A stretch of DNA of 64,000 nt from RU20A sp042610495 (GCF_042610495.1 NZ_JBHGAP010000002.1:62001-126000), one strand, 5' to 3'. Shown: positions 43,999 to 52,443, numbered from the stretch's first letter. Translations and numbers: made by a program. Notes: generated by a model from the sequence alone, not told the origin.

Positions 43999-44661
43999 AT
44001 GCTCGACGCAGTTTCACCCCCTGGCAGCGCCCGGCTCGATACCGGCGATGCGGCCTACCGCAAGGCGCGCCAGCATTCAGCGCGCGTGCGGCGGCTGCGC
44101 ATCCTGTTGCCGGTCATTGCGGGCCTGATCGGCGCTGCCTTCATCGGTGTTTCCGTGGTGAAGACCTTCCTGCCGGAAGAGCTGGACATCGAGTCCGCCA
44201 CCATCGAGGACGGCAAGATCGTCATGCAGAATCCGGCGATCGCCGGTCGCAACAAGGATGGCATCTCCTATTCCATGAAGGCCGTGCGCGCGCTGCAGGA
44301 CATCGCCAATCCCGACATGATCACGCTGCAGACGATCCGTGCGCAGATGCCGATGAAAGACAGCATGATCGCCACCGTCGAGGCCCAGAGCGGCATCTAC
44401 GACCGGGGCAAGAACACGCTCGAGATGGACAAGCCCTTTTCCATCTCGATCAACAACGGCACCAATGCCGACTTCCAGTCCGCCTTCCTCGACATCAATT
44501 CCGGCGAGATGAAAAGCGACAAACCGATCGCCATCAGCATGAGCGGCGGTTCCATTGTTGCGCAGACGCTGAGAATGACGGATAAGGGTCGAAATGTGAC
44601 CTTCGAGGGCAATGTCCGGGTGAACGTCGATCCGGCAGCCATCCGCAAGATTGACAACTAG
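43999..44661 (+). CDS. lptC: LPS export protein LptC
   Basis: LptC is the bitopic inner-membrane protein that receives LPS from LptB2FG and hands it to LptA. The 220-residue product begins at 43999 (MLDAVSPPGSARLDTGDAAY), with one membrane segment at about 35-57 (ILLPVIAGLIGAAFIGVSVV). The remainder is a beta-jellyroll domain (GISYSMKAVRALQDIANPDM; DFQSAFLDINSGEM), as in OstA-like folds. The ribosome site is weak, so the start could differ slightly. It is 15 bp before lptA. A long upstream in-frame extension overlaps sppA antisense and is rejected. Confidence 0.92.
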   Translation: MLDAVSPPGSARLDTGDAAYRKARQHSARVRRLRILLPVIAGLIGAAFIGVSVVKTFLPEELDIESATIEDGKIVMQNPAIAGRNKDGISYSMKAVRALQDIANPDMITLQTIRAQMPMKDSMIATVEAQSGIYDRGKNTLEMDKPFSISINNGTNADFQSAFLDINSGEMKSDKPIAISMSGGSIVAQTLRMTDKGRNVTFEGNVRVNVDPAAIRKIDN

Positions 44662-44676
44662 GAACCCGTCGTCGCC

Positions 44677-45246
44677 ATGCTTGCCCTTTCGCACGCACCC
44701 ACTCATCGTTTCACGGCCCGCCTTCTCGCCCTCCTGTCCCTCGTCGTCCTTGCCGCCGGCCCCGCAGCCGCGCAGAGCACGACCAGCAACATGAAGGGCC
44801 TGAAGCTCTCCAACGACCAGCCGATCCAGATCGAGAGCGACAAGCTCGAGATCAAGGATCCCGAAAGCAAGGCGATCTTCACCGGCAACGTGAAGGTGGT
44901 ACAGGGCACGACGACGCTGCAGGGCGGCGCCATGACCGTGTTCTACAAGTCCGGCGGCGGCTCGATTTCCAGCGGCAATGCCGACATCGACCGCATCGAG
45001 GTGAACGACAAGGTGTTCCTCTCCTCCGGCACGCAGCAGGCGACCGCCGACAAGGGCACCTTCGACATGACGCGCCAGACCTTCGTGCTCGAGGGCAAGA
45101 AGGTCGTTCTGTCGGAAGGCAAGAACGTGTTCGTCGGCTGCCGGCTGAACGTGCAGATGGACAGCGGCGAGGCGCAGCTTGAAAGCTGTGGCGGTCGTGT
45201 CCAGATTCAGCTGGACCCGCAATCCCGCAAGCCGCAGCAGAACTGA
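44677..45246 (+). CDS. lptA: LPS export periplasmic protein LptA
   Basis: LptA forms the periplasmic bridge that carries LPS to the outer membrane. The 189-residue product has a signal peptide (about 1-32, RLLALLSLVVLAAGPAAA, cleavage near AAAQ). The OstA domain follows: DQPIQIESDKLEIKDPESKA, IFTGNVKVVQGTTTLQGGAM and MTRQTFVLEGKKVVLSEGKN. Two cysteines near the C-terminus (GCRLNVQMDSG and ESCGG) could form a disulfide. It lies between lptC and lptB, with 15 and 10 bp gaps. Confidence 0.95.
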   Translation: MLALSHAPTHRFTARLLALLSLVVLAAGPAAAQSTTSNMKGLKLSNDQPIQIESDKLEIKDPESKAIFTGNVKVVQGTTTLQGGAMTVFYKSGGGSISSGNADIDRIEVNDKVFLSSGTQQATADKGTFDMTRQTFVLEGKKVVLSEGKNVFVGCRLNVQMDSGEAQLESCGGRVQIQLDPQSRKPQQN

Positions 45247-45256
45247 TCCGACACCC

Positions 45257-46069
45257 GTGCAGATCCCCTTTTTCAAGAGCAGCAGCGCCAAGGGCGCCAG
45301 CCCGCAGGTGCAGGATGATGCCGCGCGCGCCGAAAAGGCGCGTTACGAAGGCACGCTGATTGCACGCGGGCTGACCAAGGCCTACCGGTCGCGCCGCGTG
45401 GTCAACGGCGTGTCGCTCGTCGTGCGCCGTGGCGAGGCCGTCGGCCTGCTCGGCCCCAACGGCGCGGGCAAGACGACCTGCTTCTACATGATCACCGGGC
45501 TGGTGCCGGTCGATGAAGGCTCGATCGAGATCAACGGCAATGTCGTCACGACCATGCCGATGTATCGCCGCGCCCGGCTTGGCGTCGGCTATCTGCCGCA
45601 GGAGGCCTCGATCTTCCGCGGCCTGTCGGTCGAGGACAATATCCGCGCCGTGCTCGAGGTTCACGACAAGAACCGCGACCGGCGCGAGGCCAAGCTCGAC
45701 GAGCTGCTCGGCGAATTCTCGATCGGGCACCTGCGCAAGGCGGCGGCCATATCGCTGTCGGGCGGCGAGCGGCGGCGCCTCGAAATTGCCCGGGCGCTGG
45801 CCACCGACCCGACCTTCATGCTGCTCGACGAACCCTTCGCGGGCGTCGATCCCATCTCGGTCGCCGACATCCAGGCGCTGGTGCGCCATCTCACGCAGCG
45901 TGGCATCGGCGTGCTCATCACCGACCACAATGTGCGCGAGACGCTCGGCCTCATCGACCGCGCCTATATCATCCATGCCGGTGAAGTGCTGACCCACGGC
46001 CGCGCCAACGACATCGTCAACAATCCCGATGTCCGCCGCCTCTATCTCGGCGACAATTTCAGCCTCTGA
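45257..46069 (+). CDS. lptB: LPS export ABC transporter ATP-binding protein LptB
   Basis: LptB powers LPS extraction from the inner membrane together with LptF, LptG and LptC. The 270-residue product is read from a GTG at 45257 (VQIPFFKSSSAKGASPQVQD); homologues share this roughly 30-residue lead before LIARGLTKAYRSRRVVNGV. It carries Walker A GPNGAGKTTCFYMI, the Q-loop LPQEASIFRGLSV, the signature LSGGERRRLEIARAL, and Walker B FMLLDEPFAGVDP with the H-loop ITDHNVRETL. The C-terminal RRLYLGDNFSL is the LptB hallmark. No strong ribosome site precedes the GTG; coupling with lptA is likely. Confidence 0.96.
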   Translation: MQIPFFKSSSAKGASPQVQDDAARAEKARYEGTLIARGLTKAYRSRRVVNGVSLVVRRGEAVGLLGPNGAGKTTCFYMITGLVPVDEGSIEINGNVVTTMPMYRRARLGVGYLPQEASIFRGLSVEDNIRAVLEVHDKNRDRREAKLDELLGEFSIGHLRKAAAISLSGGERRRLEIARALATDPTFMLLDEPFAGVDPISVADIQALVRHLTQRGIGVLITDHNVRETLGLIDRAYIIHAGEVLTHGRANDIVNNPDVRRLYLGDNFSL

Positions 46070-46437
46070 GCCATCGCCTGCCCGCTCTGTCGCAGCCCTG
46101 CGCCAGACGGGCCGGGCAGCGGTGCGGCCTCACGCGCATTTTCCTTGACCGGGGGCCACGATTACGCAATTTTCGGGCCAGTAGGTTCCAGACCTAGCCG
46201 TCGCCTTCACGGAGGCAGCCGGCTATCGGGCGTGCGCCCCCTTTGCCTTTATGAAAGGCAGCCTGCCCACGCAGCGGGCGGGGCGCTTCTTCAAAAGCCG
46301 CGGAAATCCGAGCTTTTGCGGCCGGCACTTGACCGGAAGAGCATAATAAGCAATTTTCAGGCCAGTCCGAGACGCGGCGTGGAAAAGAACGTGAACAAAC
46401 GCGGACCGCTCCGGAATTGAGGGGGTTTCGCGTTCTC
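46070..46437 (+). promoter_or_regulatory. Structured 368-bp leader upstream of rpoN
   Basis: No gene is seen. A 39-bp element (CTTGACCGG, 13 variable bases, GCAATTTTC, one variable base, GGCCAGT) occurs twice, at 46144-46182 and 46328-46366, with 29 of 39 bases equal. Each carries CTTGAC followed 17 bp later by CAATTT, so both could be promoters. Between them are two hairpins: TAGCCG/CGGCTA with GCCT/AGGC inside (46195-46225), and TGCCTTT/AAAGGCA (46244-46260). Confidence 0.5.
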
Positions 46438-48003
46438 ATGGCACTCTCCGCCAGCCTATATCTGCGTCAGAGCCAGTCACTGGTCATGACCCCGCAACTG
46501 ATGCAGTCGATCCAGCTGCTGCAGATGACGCATGTCGAACTCAACCAGTTCATCGAACAGGAAGTGGAAAAGAACCCGCTTCTGGAACTGGTGGCGAATG
46601 ATGACCAGCCGGGCGGCGAACGTAGCCTGCGCGGCGAGACGTCCGATGCGGGCGAGATGCGCGATCACGAGGGCGATGCACCCGCCCCGCACGGCTCGAC
46701 CACCGACCTTTATGACAGCACGCTCGCCACCGATGGCCGGCGGATGACCGAACAGCTCGACACCGATTTCGAGAACGTCTTTCCCGATGACCGCGAACCC
46801 GGCCGCGCCGAGGCGCCGGGCCTGCTCGACCAGTGGAAGTCGATGCCCGGCGGCAATGGCGAGGGCGCCGATACCTATGATCTCGACGATTTCGTCGCCG
46901 AGCGGACGACGCTGCGCAGCTTCGTGGAACGGCAGATCCCGCTTGCCGTGACGGCGCCGGCCGACCGATTGATCGCCGGCCATCTCGTCGATCATCTCGA
47001 CGAGGCCGGCTACCTGCAGGCGGACCTTGCCGAGATTGCCGACAGGCTGGGCGCGACGCGGGACGATGTCGAGCGCGTCCTGGCGATCCTGCAGCAGTTT
47101 GATCCGCCGGGCGTCTTTGCCCGCAATCTCGCCGAATGTCTCGCCATCCAGCTCAAGGCTCGCGACCGGCTGGATCCGGCCATGACGGCGCTGCTTGCCC
47201 ATCTCGATCTTCTGGCCCGGCGGGACTTTTCCAGCCTGCGCAGGCTCTGCGGCGTCGATGACGAGGACCTGCTCGACATGCTGGCCGAGATCCGCGGCCT
47301 GGACCCGAAGCCGGGCACCAGCTTCGAGACGGATGTCAGCGAGGCGATCACGCCCGATATCGTCATGCGGCCGGCCCCCGATGGATGGGGCATCGAGCTC
47401 AATCCGGAGGCCCTGCCCCGCGTTCTCGTCAATCACGACTATTATGTTTCGGTGTCGCGCACGGCGCAGAAGAATTCCGCCGACCATGCCTTCCTGACCG
47501 AGTGCCTGCAGACCGCCAACTGGCTGACCCGCAGCCTGGACCAGCGGGCCAAGACGATCCTCAAGGTCGCAAGCGAGATCGTGCGCCAGCAGGATGCCTT
47601 CTTCCGGCTCGGCGTCGATCACCTGAGGCCGCTGAACCTCAAGACGGTGGCTGACGCGATCAAGATGCACGAATCGACGGTGAGCCGCGTCACCTCCAAC
47701 AAATACATGATGACGCCGCGCGGGCTGTTCGAGCTCAAATATTTCTTCACGGTCTCGATCGGTTCGGCAGAAGGTGGCGACGCGCACTCGGCCGAGTCGG
47801 TCCGCCACCGGATCCGCAGCCTGATCGCGCAGGAGACGGCCGATGCGGTGCTGTCCGACGACGATATTGTGGACATGCTGAAAACCGGCGGCATCGACAT
47901 CGCCCGCCGGACGGTGGCGAAATACCGCGAAGCGATGAATATCGCGTCATCCGTGCAGCGCCGGCGCGAAAAGCGGGCGATGGCGAAGCTCCAGACGTGC
48001 TGA
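46438..48003 (+). CDS. rpoN: RNA polymerase sigma-54 factor
   Basis: RpoN directs transcription from -24/-12 promoters with activators such as NtrC, NifA and DctD. The 521-residue product from 46438 (MALSASLYLRQSQSLVMTPQ) has the Gln-rich region I (LMQSIQLLQMTHVELNQFIE), an acidic region II (about 55-140), and the core-binding region III. The helix-turn-helix is in TVADAIKMHESTVSRVTSNK, and the diagnostic RpoN box is ARRTVAKYRE near the C-terminus. A TTG at 46417 would add seven residues. The order lptB-rpoN-hpf-ptsN is the conserved proteobacterial one. The leader with duplicated elements suggests complex, possibly self-, regulation. Confidence 0.97.
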   Translation: MALSASLYLRQSQSLVMTPQLMQSIQLLQMTHVELNQFIEQEVEKNPLLELVANDDQPGGERSLRGETSDAGEMRDHEGDAPAPHGSTTDLYDSTLATDGRRMTEQLDTDFENVFPDDREPGRAEAPGLLDQWKSMPGGNGEGADTYDLDDFVAERTTLRSFVERQIPLAVTAPADRLIAGHLVDHLDEAGYLQADLAEIADRLGATRDDVERVLAILQQFDPPGVFARNLAECLAIQLKARDRLDPAMTALLAHLDLLARRDFSSLRRLCGVDDEDLLDMLAEIRGLDPKPGTSFETDVSEAITPDIVMRPAPDGWGIELNPEALPRVLVNHDYYVSVSRTAQKNSADHAFLTECLQTANWLTRSLDQRAKTILKVASEIVRQQDAFFRLGVDHLRPLNLKTVADAIKMHESTVSRVTSNKYMMTPRGLFELKYFFTVSIGSAEGGDAHSAESVRHRIRSLIAQETADAVLSDDDIVDMLKTGGIDIARRTVAKYREAMNIASSVQRRREKRAMAKLQTC

Positions 48004-48247
48004 TCCGCTCCTGTCAGGCACAATTTTGCCACGGATGATCACGGCCGATCTCCCCAGGATGCGATTTGACTCCGGCGCTTCAAAGCGTTAATGCCCCGCC
48101 ACACATGCGCCGGCCCCGGAAAACAAGGCCTCTGGCGCAGCACCCGGCCGCACGGTTTAAAGATGCGATACATGCTTGAAAAGCTTGGATGCGGAGGGCG
48201 CTTGGAATAGACTGGACACGCAGACCACAACAAAGAGAGGAAACTCC

Positions 48248-48826
48248 ATGAGTGTGCGTGTATCCGGGAAACATATGGACATCGGTGAATCGTTCCGCCT
48301 CCGAATCGAGGAGCAGATCGAGCAGGCCGTAACCAAGTACTTTGACGGAGGCTATTCAGGTCAGGTCACTGTGGACAAGTCCGGATCGCGGTTCAGTGCG
48401 GACTGCAAGCTTCACCTGGACACGGGCATCGTGCTGCAGGCGAACGGTCAGGCCAACGAGCCGCAGGCCGCTTTCGATGGCGCGGCAGAGCGTATTGAAA
48501 AGCGCCTGCGCCGCTACAAGCGGAAGCTCAAGGATCACCACAACGGCAATGGCCATGCCAGCGCATTCGAGGAAATCTCCTATACGGTGATGGATCCGGT
48601 GCCGGACGAGGAGGACGAAGTTCCCGAAGACTTCGCGCCGACCATCGTGGCGGAAAGCTCCAAGCAACTGCGGACGATGTCGGTCGCCGGCGCCGTGATG
48701 GCGCTCGACATGACCGACGAGCCGGTCCTGATGTTCAAGACGCCCAACGGGACGGGGCTGAACATCGTCTACCGGCGCAATGATGGCAATATCGGCTGGA
48801 TCGACGCCGCCAGCATCAAGGGCTGA
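48248..48826 (+). CDS. hpf: Ribosome hibernation promoting factor, long form
   Basis: Long HPF binds the 30S decoding region and dimerises ribosomes to 100S particles in starvation. The 192-residue product from 48248 (MSVRVSGKHMDIGESFRLRI) has the S30AE domain (about 1-100, with CKLHLDTGIVLQANGQANEP and ERIEKRLRRYKRKLKDHHNG). An acidic linker is followed by a C-terminal dimerisation domain (about 130-190, DEPVLMFKTPNGTGLNIVYR). GAGAGGAAA precedes the ATG. It sits between rpoN and ptsN. An upstream start at 48176 adds 24 residues without homology and is rejected. Confidence 0.95.
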   Translation: MSVRVSGKHMDIGESFRLRIEEQIEQAVTKYFDGGYSGQVTVDKSGSRFSADCKLHLDTGIVLQANGQANEPQAAFDGAAERIEKRLRRYKRKLKDHHNGNGHASAFEEISYTVMDPVPDEEDEVPEDFAPTIVAESSKQLRTMSVAGAVMALDMTDEPVLMFKTPNGTGLNIVYRRNDGNIGWIDAASIKG

Positions 48827-48940
48827 GACGAACTACGGCGGGGGGGTGACCCCATCCCCCGCCGTCCTGCCAGTCGACAGCCCCAACGAGACGAGAGCGA
48901 AGGAACGGAAAGCCCTTCGCTCGTGGACGAGGAAAAGACA

Positions 48941-49405
48941 ATGGCATTGGCAGGCTTGCTGCAGCAGAATGCGATCATCCCCGCGATGCGCGCCAATTCA
49001 AAGAAGCAGCTACTCCAGGAACTCGCCAGCAAGGCTTCGAAGCTCACCGGCCTCCCCGAGCGCGAGATTTTCGACGTCATCCTGCAGCGCGAACGCCTCG
49101 GTTCCACCGGGGTCGGAAACGGTATCGCCATTCCCCACGGCAAGCTTCAGGGCCTCAGCCAGATCACCGGCCTCTTCGCCCGGCTGGAAGCGCCGGTCGA
49201 TTTCGAGGCGCTGGACGACCAGCCGGTCGATCTCGCCTTTCTGCTGCTCGCACCCGAGGGCGCGGGGGCGGATCACCTGAAGGCGCTGTCGCGCATTGCC
49301 CGCGTGCTGCGCGACCAGGACATGGTCGCGAAGCTCCGCGCCACGGATTCCGCCACCGCGATCTACGCCTTCCTCAATGAAGACCCGGCGTCGAACGCAG
49401 CCTGA
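48941..49405 (+). CDS. ptsN: PTS IIA-like nitrogen-regulatory protein PtsN
   Basis: EIIA-Ntr is the output of the nitrogen phosphotransfer system (PtsP-NPr-PtsN), and affects potassium and nitrogen metabolism without sugar transport. The 154-residue product from 48941 (MALAGLLQQNAIIPAMRANS) has an AGG ribosome site eight bases upstream. The phospho-accepting histidine is at about residue 66 in VGNGIAIPHGK, with GVDFEALDDQPVDLAFLLLA-like sequence following. A GTG at 48923 is a less likely start. It lies after hpf. I see no rapZ/hprK neighbour, which is usual in this order. Confidence 0.95.
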   Translation: MALAGLLQQNAIIPAMRANSKKQLLQELASKASKLTGLPEREIFDVILQRERLGSTGVGNGIAIPHGKLQGLSQITGLFARLEAPVDFEALDDQPVDLAFLLLAPEGAGADHLKALSRIARVLRDQDMVAKLRATDSATAIYAFLNEDPASNAA

Positions 49406-49410
49406 CGTCT

Positions 49411-49511
49411 AAAGCGCGTCGCGATCTCTCACATTCGCGCCTGACGCTTTAACGCCTTGTCTTATCGCATGTCGTGACCGCAAAACCGCTGCACACCTTT
49501 GCGCGACATGC
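49411..49511. repeat. Intergenic palindromic element after ptsN
   Basis: Two inverted repeats in tandem: AAAGCG...GTC against GACGCTTT (49411-49450), and GCATGTCG against CGACATGC (49467-49474 and 49504-49511), enclosing CAAAACCGCTGCACACC. I recognise this layout, with the AAACCGCTGCACAC core, from many rhizobial intergenic spaces. Confidence 0.65.
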
Positions 49512-49540
49512 TTTAGAGACAACCCGATTTCGGCAAAGAT

Positions 49541-49573
49541 AAGGCCCGGTCCGCAGATGCGGCCGGGCCTTTT
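49541..49573. terminator. Terminator between ptsN and grpE
   Basis: AGGCCCGG (49542-49549) and CCGGGCCT (49563-49570) pair, with CCGC/GCGG continuing the stem after one bulged T. TTTTGT follows on the plus strand. It serves ptsN, and possibly the convergent grpE. Confidence 0.75.
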
Positions 49574-49609
49574 GTCTTTCGCAGGCGAGAGGCTGGAAAG
49601 CCGTAACGA

Positions 49610-50242
49610 TCAGGTCGCGGGTGCCTCGGCCTCGGGGCTTGCCACCTTCGGACCGCCCTTGGCGACGCCGACCATGGCCGGGCGCAGCACGCGTTCACCG
49701 ATCGTGTAGCCATCCTGCACGACCTGGACGACCGTGTTGTTCGGCACCTCGGCGTTCGGGATTTCGAACATCGCCTGATGGAAATTCGGATCGAACTTCT
49801 GGCCGACCGGCTCGAGCTTCTTCACGCCGTGGCGCTCCAGGGCACCGAGCATGGCGCGCTCGGTCATCTCCACGCCTTCGGCCAGCGTGTTCAGACCCTG
49901 GTCGCCGGCCGCGCGGGCATCGGCGGGAATGGCGTCGAGCGCACGGCGCAGATTGTCGGAGACCGAGAGCATGTCGCGGGCGAAACCTGCGACGGCATAG
50001 GTCTTGGCGTCCTTGATCTCGCGCTCGGTGCGGCGACGCAGATTGTCCATCTCGGCGGCAAGGCGCAGGTAGCGATCCTTCAGCTCGGCGTTTTCGGCAC
50101 GCAGCGCCTCTGCCGGATCGGGTTCGGACGGGGTTTCGGCTGCTGCGCCCGCAAAGGCTGCGGCGTCCACGGCCTCGGCCGAGCCATGGCCGGCGCTCGC
50201 CTCGGCATGTTCGGCTTCGTGCTTGTTGGTGTCGTCGGTCAT
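49610..50242 (-). CDS. grpE: Nucleotide exchange factor GrpE
   Basis: GrpE releases ADP from DnaK and acts as a thermosensor of the chaperone cycle. The 210-residue product from 50242 (MTDDTNKHEAEHAEASAGHG) has an acidic disordered start and a long coiled coil (AELKDRYLRLAAEMDNLRRR). The C-terminal beta domain carries the family signature in KFDPNFHQAMFEIP and TVVQVVQDGYTIGERVLRPA. An upstream start at 50311 adds 23 residues without support. It is 99 bp after hrcA on the same strand, so the two probably share a transcript. Confidence 0.95.
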   Translation of the reverse strand: MTDDTNKHEAEHAEASAGHGSAEAVDAAAFAGAAAETPSEPDPAEALRAENAELKDRYLRLAAEMDNLRRRTEREIKDAKTYAVAGFARDMLSVSDNLRRALDAIPADARAAGDQGLNTLAEGVEMTERAMLGALERHGVKKLEPVGQKFDPNFHQAMFEIPNAEVPNNTVVQVVQDGYTIGERVLRPAMVGVAKGGPKVASPEAEAPAT

Positions 50243-50341
50243 GACGGTCTCCGCTTTTCGTCCATTTCGAGGAAGTAGCGCCGATATCGAGGTTTGATCG
50301 GCAAAAATCAAGGCCTCGCGGCCTTTCGGGTCGCGCGCCGG

Positions 50342-51421
50342 CTAGCGCCTCAGCCGCGACATCAGCTGCGCGGTGTAGTCCACCATCGGGACGATGCGCG
50401 CATAGTTCAGCCGCGTCGGCCCGATGACGCCGACGGCGCCGATGATGCGGTCCTCGCCGTCCCGGTAGGGCGCGACGATCAGCGAGGAGCCGGAGAGCGA
50501 GAAGAGCTTGTTCTCCGAGCCGATGAAGATGCGCACGCCCGATCCCGCTTCCGCAAGGGACAGGATCTCGATCAGGCTCTCGTTCTTTTCGAGATCGTCG
50601 AAGAGCAGGCGCAGACGATCGACATCGTCCATGCCGGCCACGCCTTCGAGCAGATTGGCGCGGCCGCGCACGATGAGCTGGGCGGCCTTGTCCTCCGCAT
50701 CCGTGCCGGACCAGACCGCAATGCCGCGCTCGACCAGATCCTGCGAGAGCCCGTCCAGCTCGCGGCGCACGGTTTCCTGCAGCCGCTCGATCTCGCCACG
50801 CAACTCGTTCAGCGTCTGGCCGGCGAGGTGCGCATTGAGGAAATTGGCGGCTTCCGTCAGCTGCGAACTGGTGACGCCGGCTGGCAGCTCGATGATGCGG
50901 TTTTCCACCTGGTCGTGCTCGCCGACCAGCACGGCCAGCGCCTTTGTCGGGCCGAGGCGGATGAATTCGACGTGCTTGAGAACGGGGTCGTTCTTCTGGG
51001 TGATGACGAGGCCGGCGCCGCGCGACATGCCAGAGAGCATCTGGCTGGCATCGGCGAGCAGGCCTTCGACCGACTGGTCGCGGTCGCCAGCGCGCACCTG
51101 CCGGTCGATCGAGGCACGGTCTTCCGGCGAGAGATCGCCGACCTGCATGAAGGCATCGACGAAGAAGCGCAGGCCCCGCTGGGTGGGCAGGCGTCCCGCG
51201 CTGACATGGGGGGAATAGACGAGGCCCAGATGCTCGAGGTCGCTCATCACATTGCGAACCGAGGCCGGCGAGAGCGACATGGGCAGGATGCGCGAGAGAT
51301 TGCGCGAGCCCAGCGGCTCGCCGCTTTCCAGATAGCTTTCGACGATCCGGCGGAAGATCTCGCCGGATCGCTCGTCGAGCTGAACGGCCCCTTCGTGTCC
51401 GAGCGTCCTGGTGATGGGCAT
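50342..51421 (-). CDS. hrcA: Heat-inducible transcription repressor HrcA
   Basis: HrcA represses groESL-type operons at CIRCE sites and is helped to fold by GroEL. The 359-residue product has the N-terminal winged helix (ERSGEIFRRIVESYLESGEP; LSPASVRNVMSDLEHLGLVY; HVSAGRLPTQRGLRFFVDA) and the C-terminal dimer region ending MVDYTAQLMSRLRR. It matches the usual length in alphaproteobacteria. I see no CIRCE element in its own promoter region; a different inverted repeat lies 20 bp upstream. It is divergent from rph, a common arrangement, and is followed by grpE. Confidence 0.96.
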   Translation of the reverse strand: MPITRTLGHEGAVQLDERSGEIFRRIVESYLESGEPLGSRNLSRILPMSLSPASVRNVMSDLEHLGLVYSPHVSAGRLPTQRGLRFFVDAFMQVGDLSPEDRASIDRQVRAGDRDQSVEGLLADASQMLSGMSRGAGLVITQKNDPVLKHVEFIRLGPTKALAVLVGEHDQVENRIIELPAGVTSSQLTEAANFLNAHLAGQTLNELRGEIERLQETVRRELDGLSQDLVERGIAVWSGTDAEDKAAQLIVRGRANLLEGVAGMDDVDRLRLLFDDLEKNESLIEILSLAEAGSGVRIFIGSENKLFSLSGSSLIVAPYRDGEDRIIGAVGVIGPTRLNYARIVPMVDYTAQLMSRLRR

Positions 51422-51440
51422 TCCCTGATGATTTCCCGAC

Positions 51441-51462
51441 TATTGGTTCACGCCTACCAATA
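51441..51462. promoter_or_regulatory. Inverted repeat between hrcA and rph
   Basis: TATTGGT (51441-51447) and ACCAATA (51456-51462) flank eight bases, starting 20 bp upstream of the hrcA start codon. It differs from CIRCE (TTAGCACTC-N9-GAGTGCTAA). It may be an operator. Confidence 0.4.
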
Positions 51463-51577
51463 TAGTGCTGTTGTTTTCTTTCGCAAAAGCCTTTCGCACC
51501 GCGAGAGCCCGGCGCGCACGCTTTCCCCGCCCGACAAGTTCGGCTAGAAGGGCGCCAACGGACGAAAGGAATATCCG

Positions 51578-52297
51578 ATGCGGCCATCCGGCAGAAAAAC
51601 CGACCAAATGCGCAAAGTCAGCTTCGAGCGCGGCATTTCCAAGCATGCCGAGGGGTCCTGCCTCGTGAAGTTCGGCGATACGCATGTGCTCTGCACGGCA
51701 AGCCTCGAGGACAAGACGCCGCCGTGGCTGCGCAATTCCGGCAAGGGTTGGGTGACGGCCGAATACGGCATGCTGCCGCGCGCCACCGGCGAACGCATGA
51801 AGCGCGAGGCCGCCTCCGGCAAGCAGAGCGGCCGCACGCAGGAAATCCAGCGGCTCATCGGCCGTTCGCTGCGCGCCGTGGTCGATCTGCAGGCACTCGG
51901 CGAACGCCAGATCTCGATCGACTGCGACGTCATCCAGGCCGATGGCGGCACGCGCACGGCCTCGATTACCGGCGCCTGGATCGCGCTGCGCGACTGCCTC
52001 GCCTGGATGGAAGCGCGCAACATGGTCAAGGTCGAGAAGGTCCTGAAGGACCATGTCGCGGCCATCTCCTGCGGCATCTTCGCCGACCAGCCGGTCATCG
52101 ACCTCGACTATATCGAGGACTCGGCAGCCGAGACCGACGCCAACTTTGTCATGACCGGCAGCGGCGGCATCGTCGAGATCCAGGGCACGGCCGAGGGCAA
52201 GCCCTTCTCCGAAGCCGAATTCCTGACGCTGATGGGTCTGGCCCGCAACGGCATCTCGGACCTCGTGTCGATGCAGAAGCAGGCGATCGGCGGCTGA
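51578..52297 (+). CDS. rph: Ribonuclease PH
   Basis: RNase PH trims tRNA 3' ends with phosphate as co-substrate. The 239-residue product starts at 51578 (MRPSGRKTDQMRKVSFERGI) with AAAGGA upstream. Signature segments are GEGSCLVKFGDTHVLCTASLED-like sequence near residues 25-45, GWVTAEYGMLPRATGERMKR, GRTQEIQRLIGRSLRAVVDL, and IDCDVIQADGGTRTASITGA. All conserved arginines and the DGG motif appear intact, unlike the frameshifted form in some E. coli strains. It is divergent from hrcA and upstream of rdgB. Confidence 0.97.
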   Translation: MRPSGRKTDQMRKVSFERGISKHAEGSCLVKFGDTHVLCTASLEDKTPPWLRNSGKGWVTAEYGMLPRATGERMKREAASGKQSGRTQEIQRLIGRSLRAVVDLQALGERQISIDCDVIQADGGTRTASITGAWIALRDCLAWMEARNMVKVEKVLKDHVAAISCGIFADQPVIDLDYIEDSAAETDANFVMTGSGGIVEIQGTAEGKPFSEAEFLTLMGLARNGISDLVSMQKQAIGG

Positions 52298-52357
52298 ACG
52301 ACTGAGGAGGCGGGCGGCCAATGGCCGCTTGCCATGCTGACAATGGCACCGCGCTGC

Positions 52358-52443
52358 CCGTCATCCTCGGGCTTGACCCGAGGATCCATTCCACGAACTC
52401 TATCCGTGGCGATGGATGGTCGGGTCAAGCCCGACCATGACGG
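52358..52443. repeat. Interspersed palindromic repeat, copy 2
   Basis: CCTCGGGCTTGACCCGAGG (52365-52383) and GGTCGGGTCAAGCCCGACC (52418-52436) repeat the structure at 21487-21574, bounded by CCGTCAT and ATGACGG. The left hairpin is identical to that of copy 1; the right arm and the spacer differ. It lies between rph and rdgB. Confidence 0.8.

Noticed and set aside
51422..51577. A CIRCE element at hrcA
   Set aside because: TTAGCACTC-N9-GAGTGCTAA is not present; only TATTGGT-N8-ACCAATA is.
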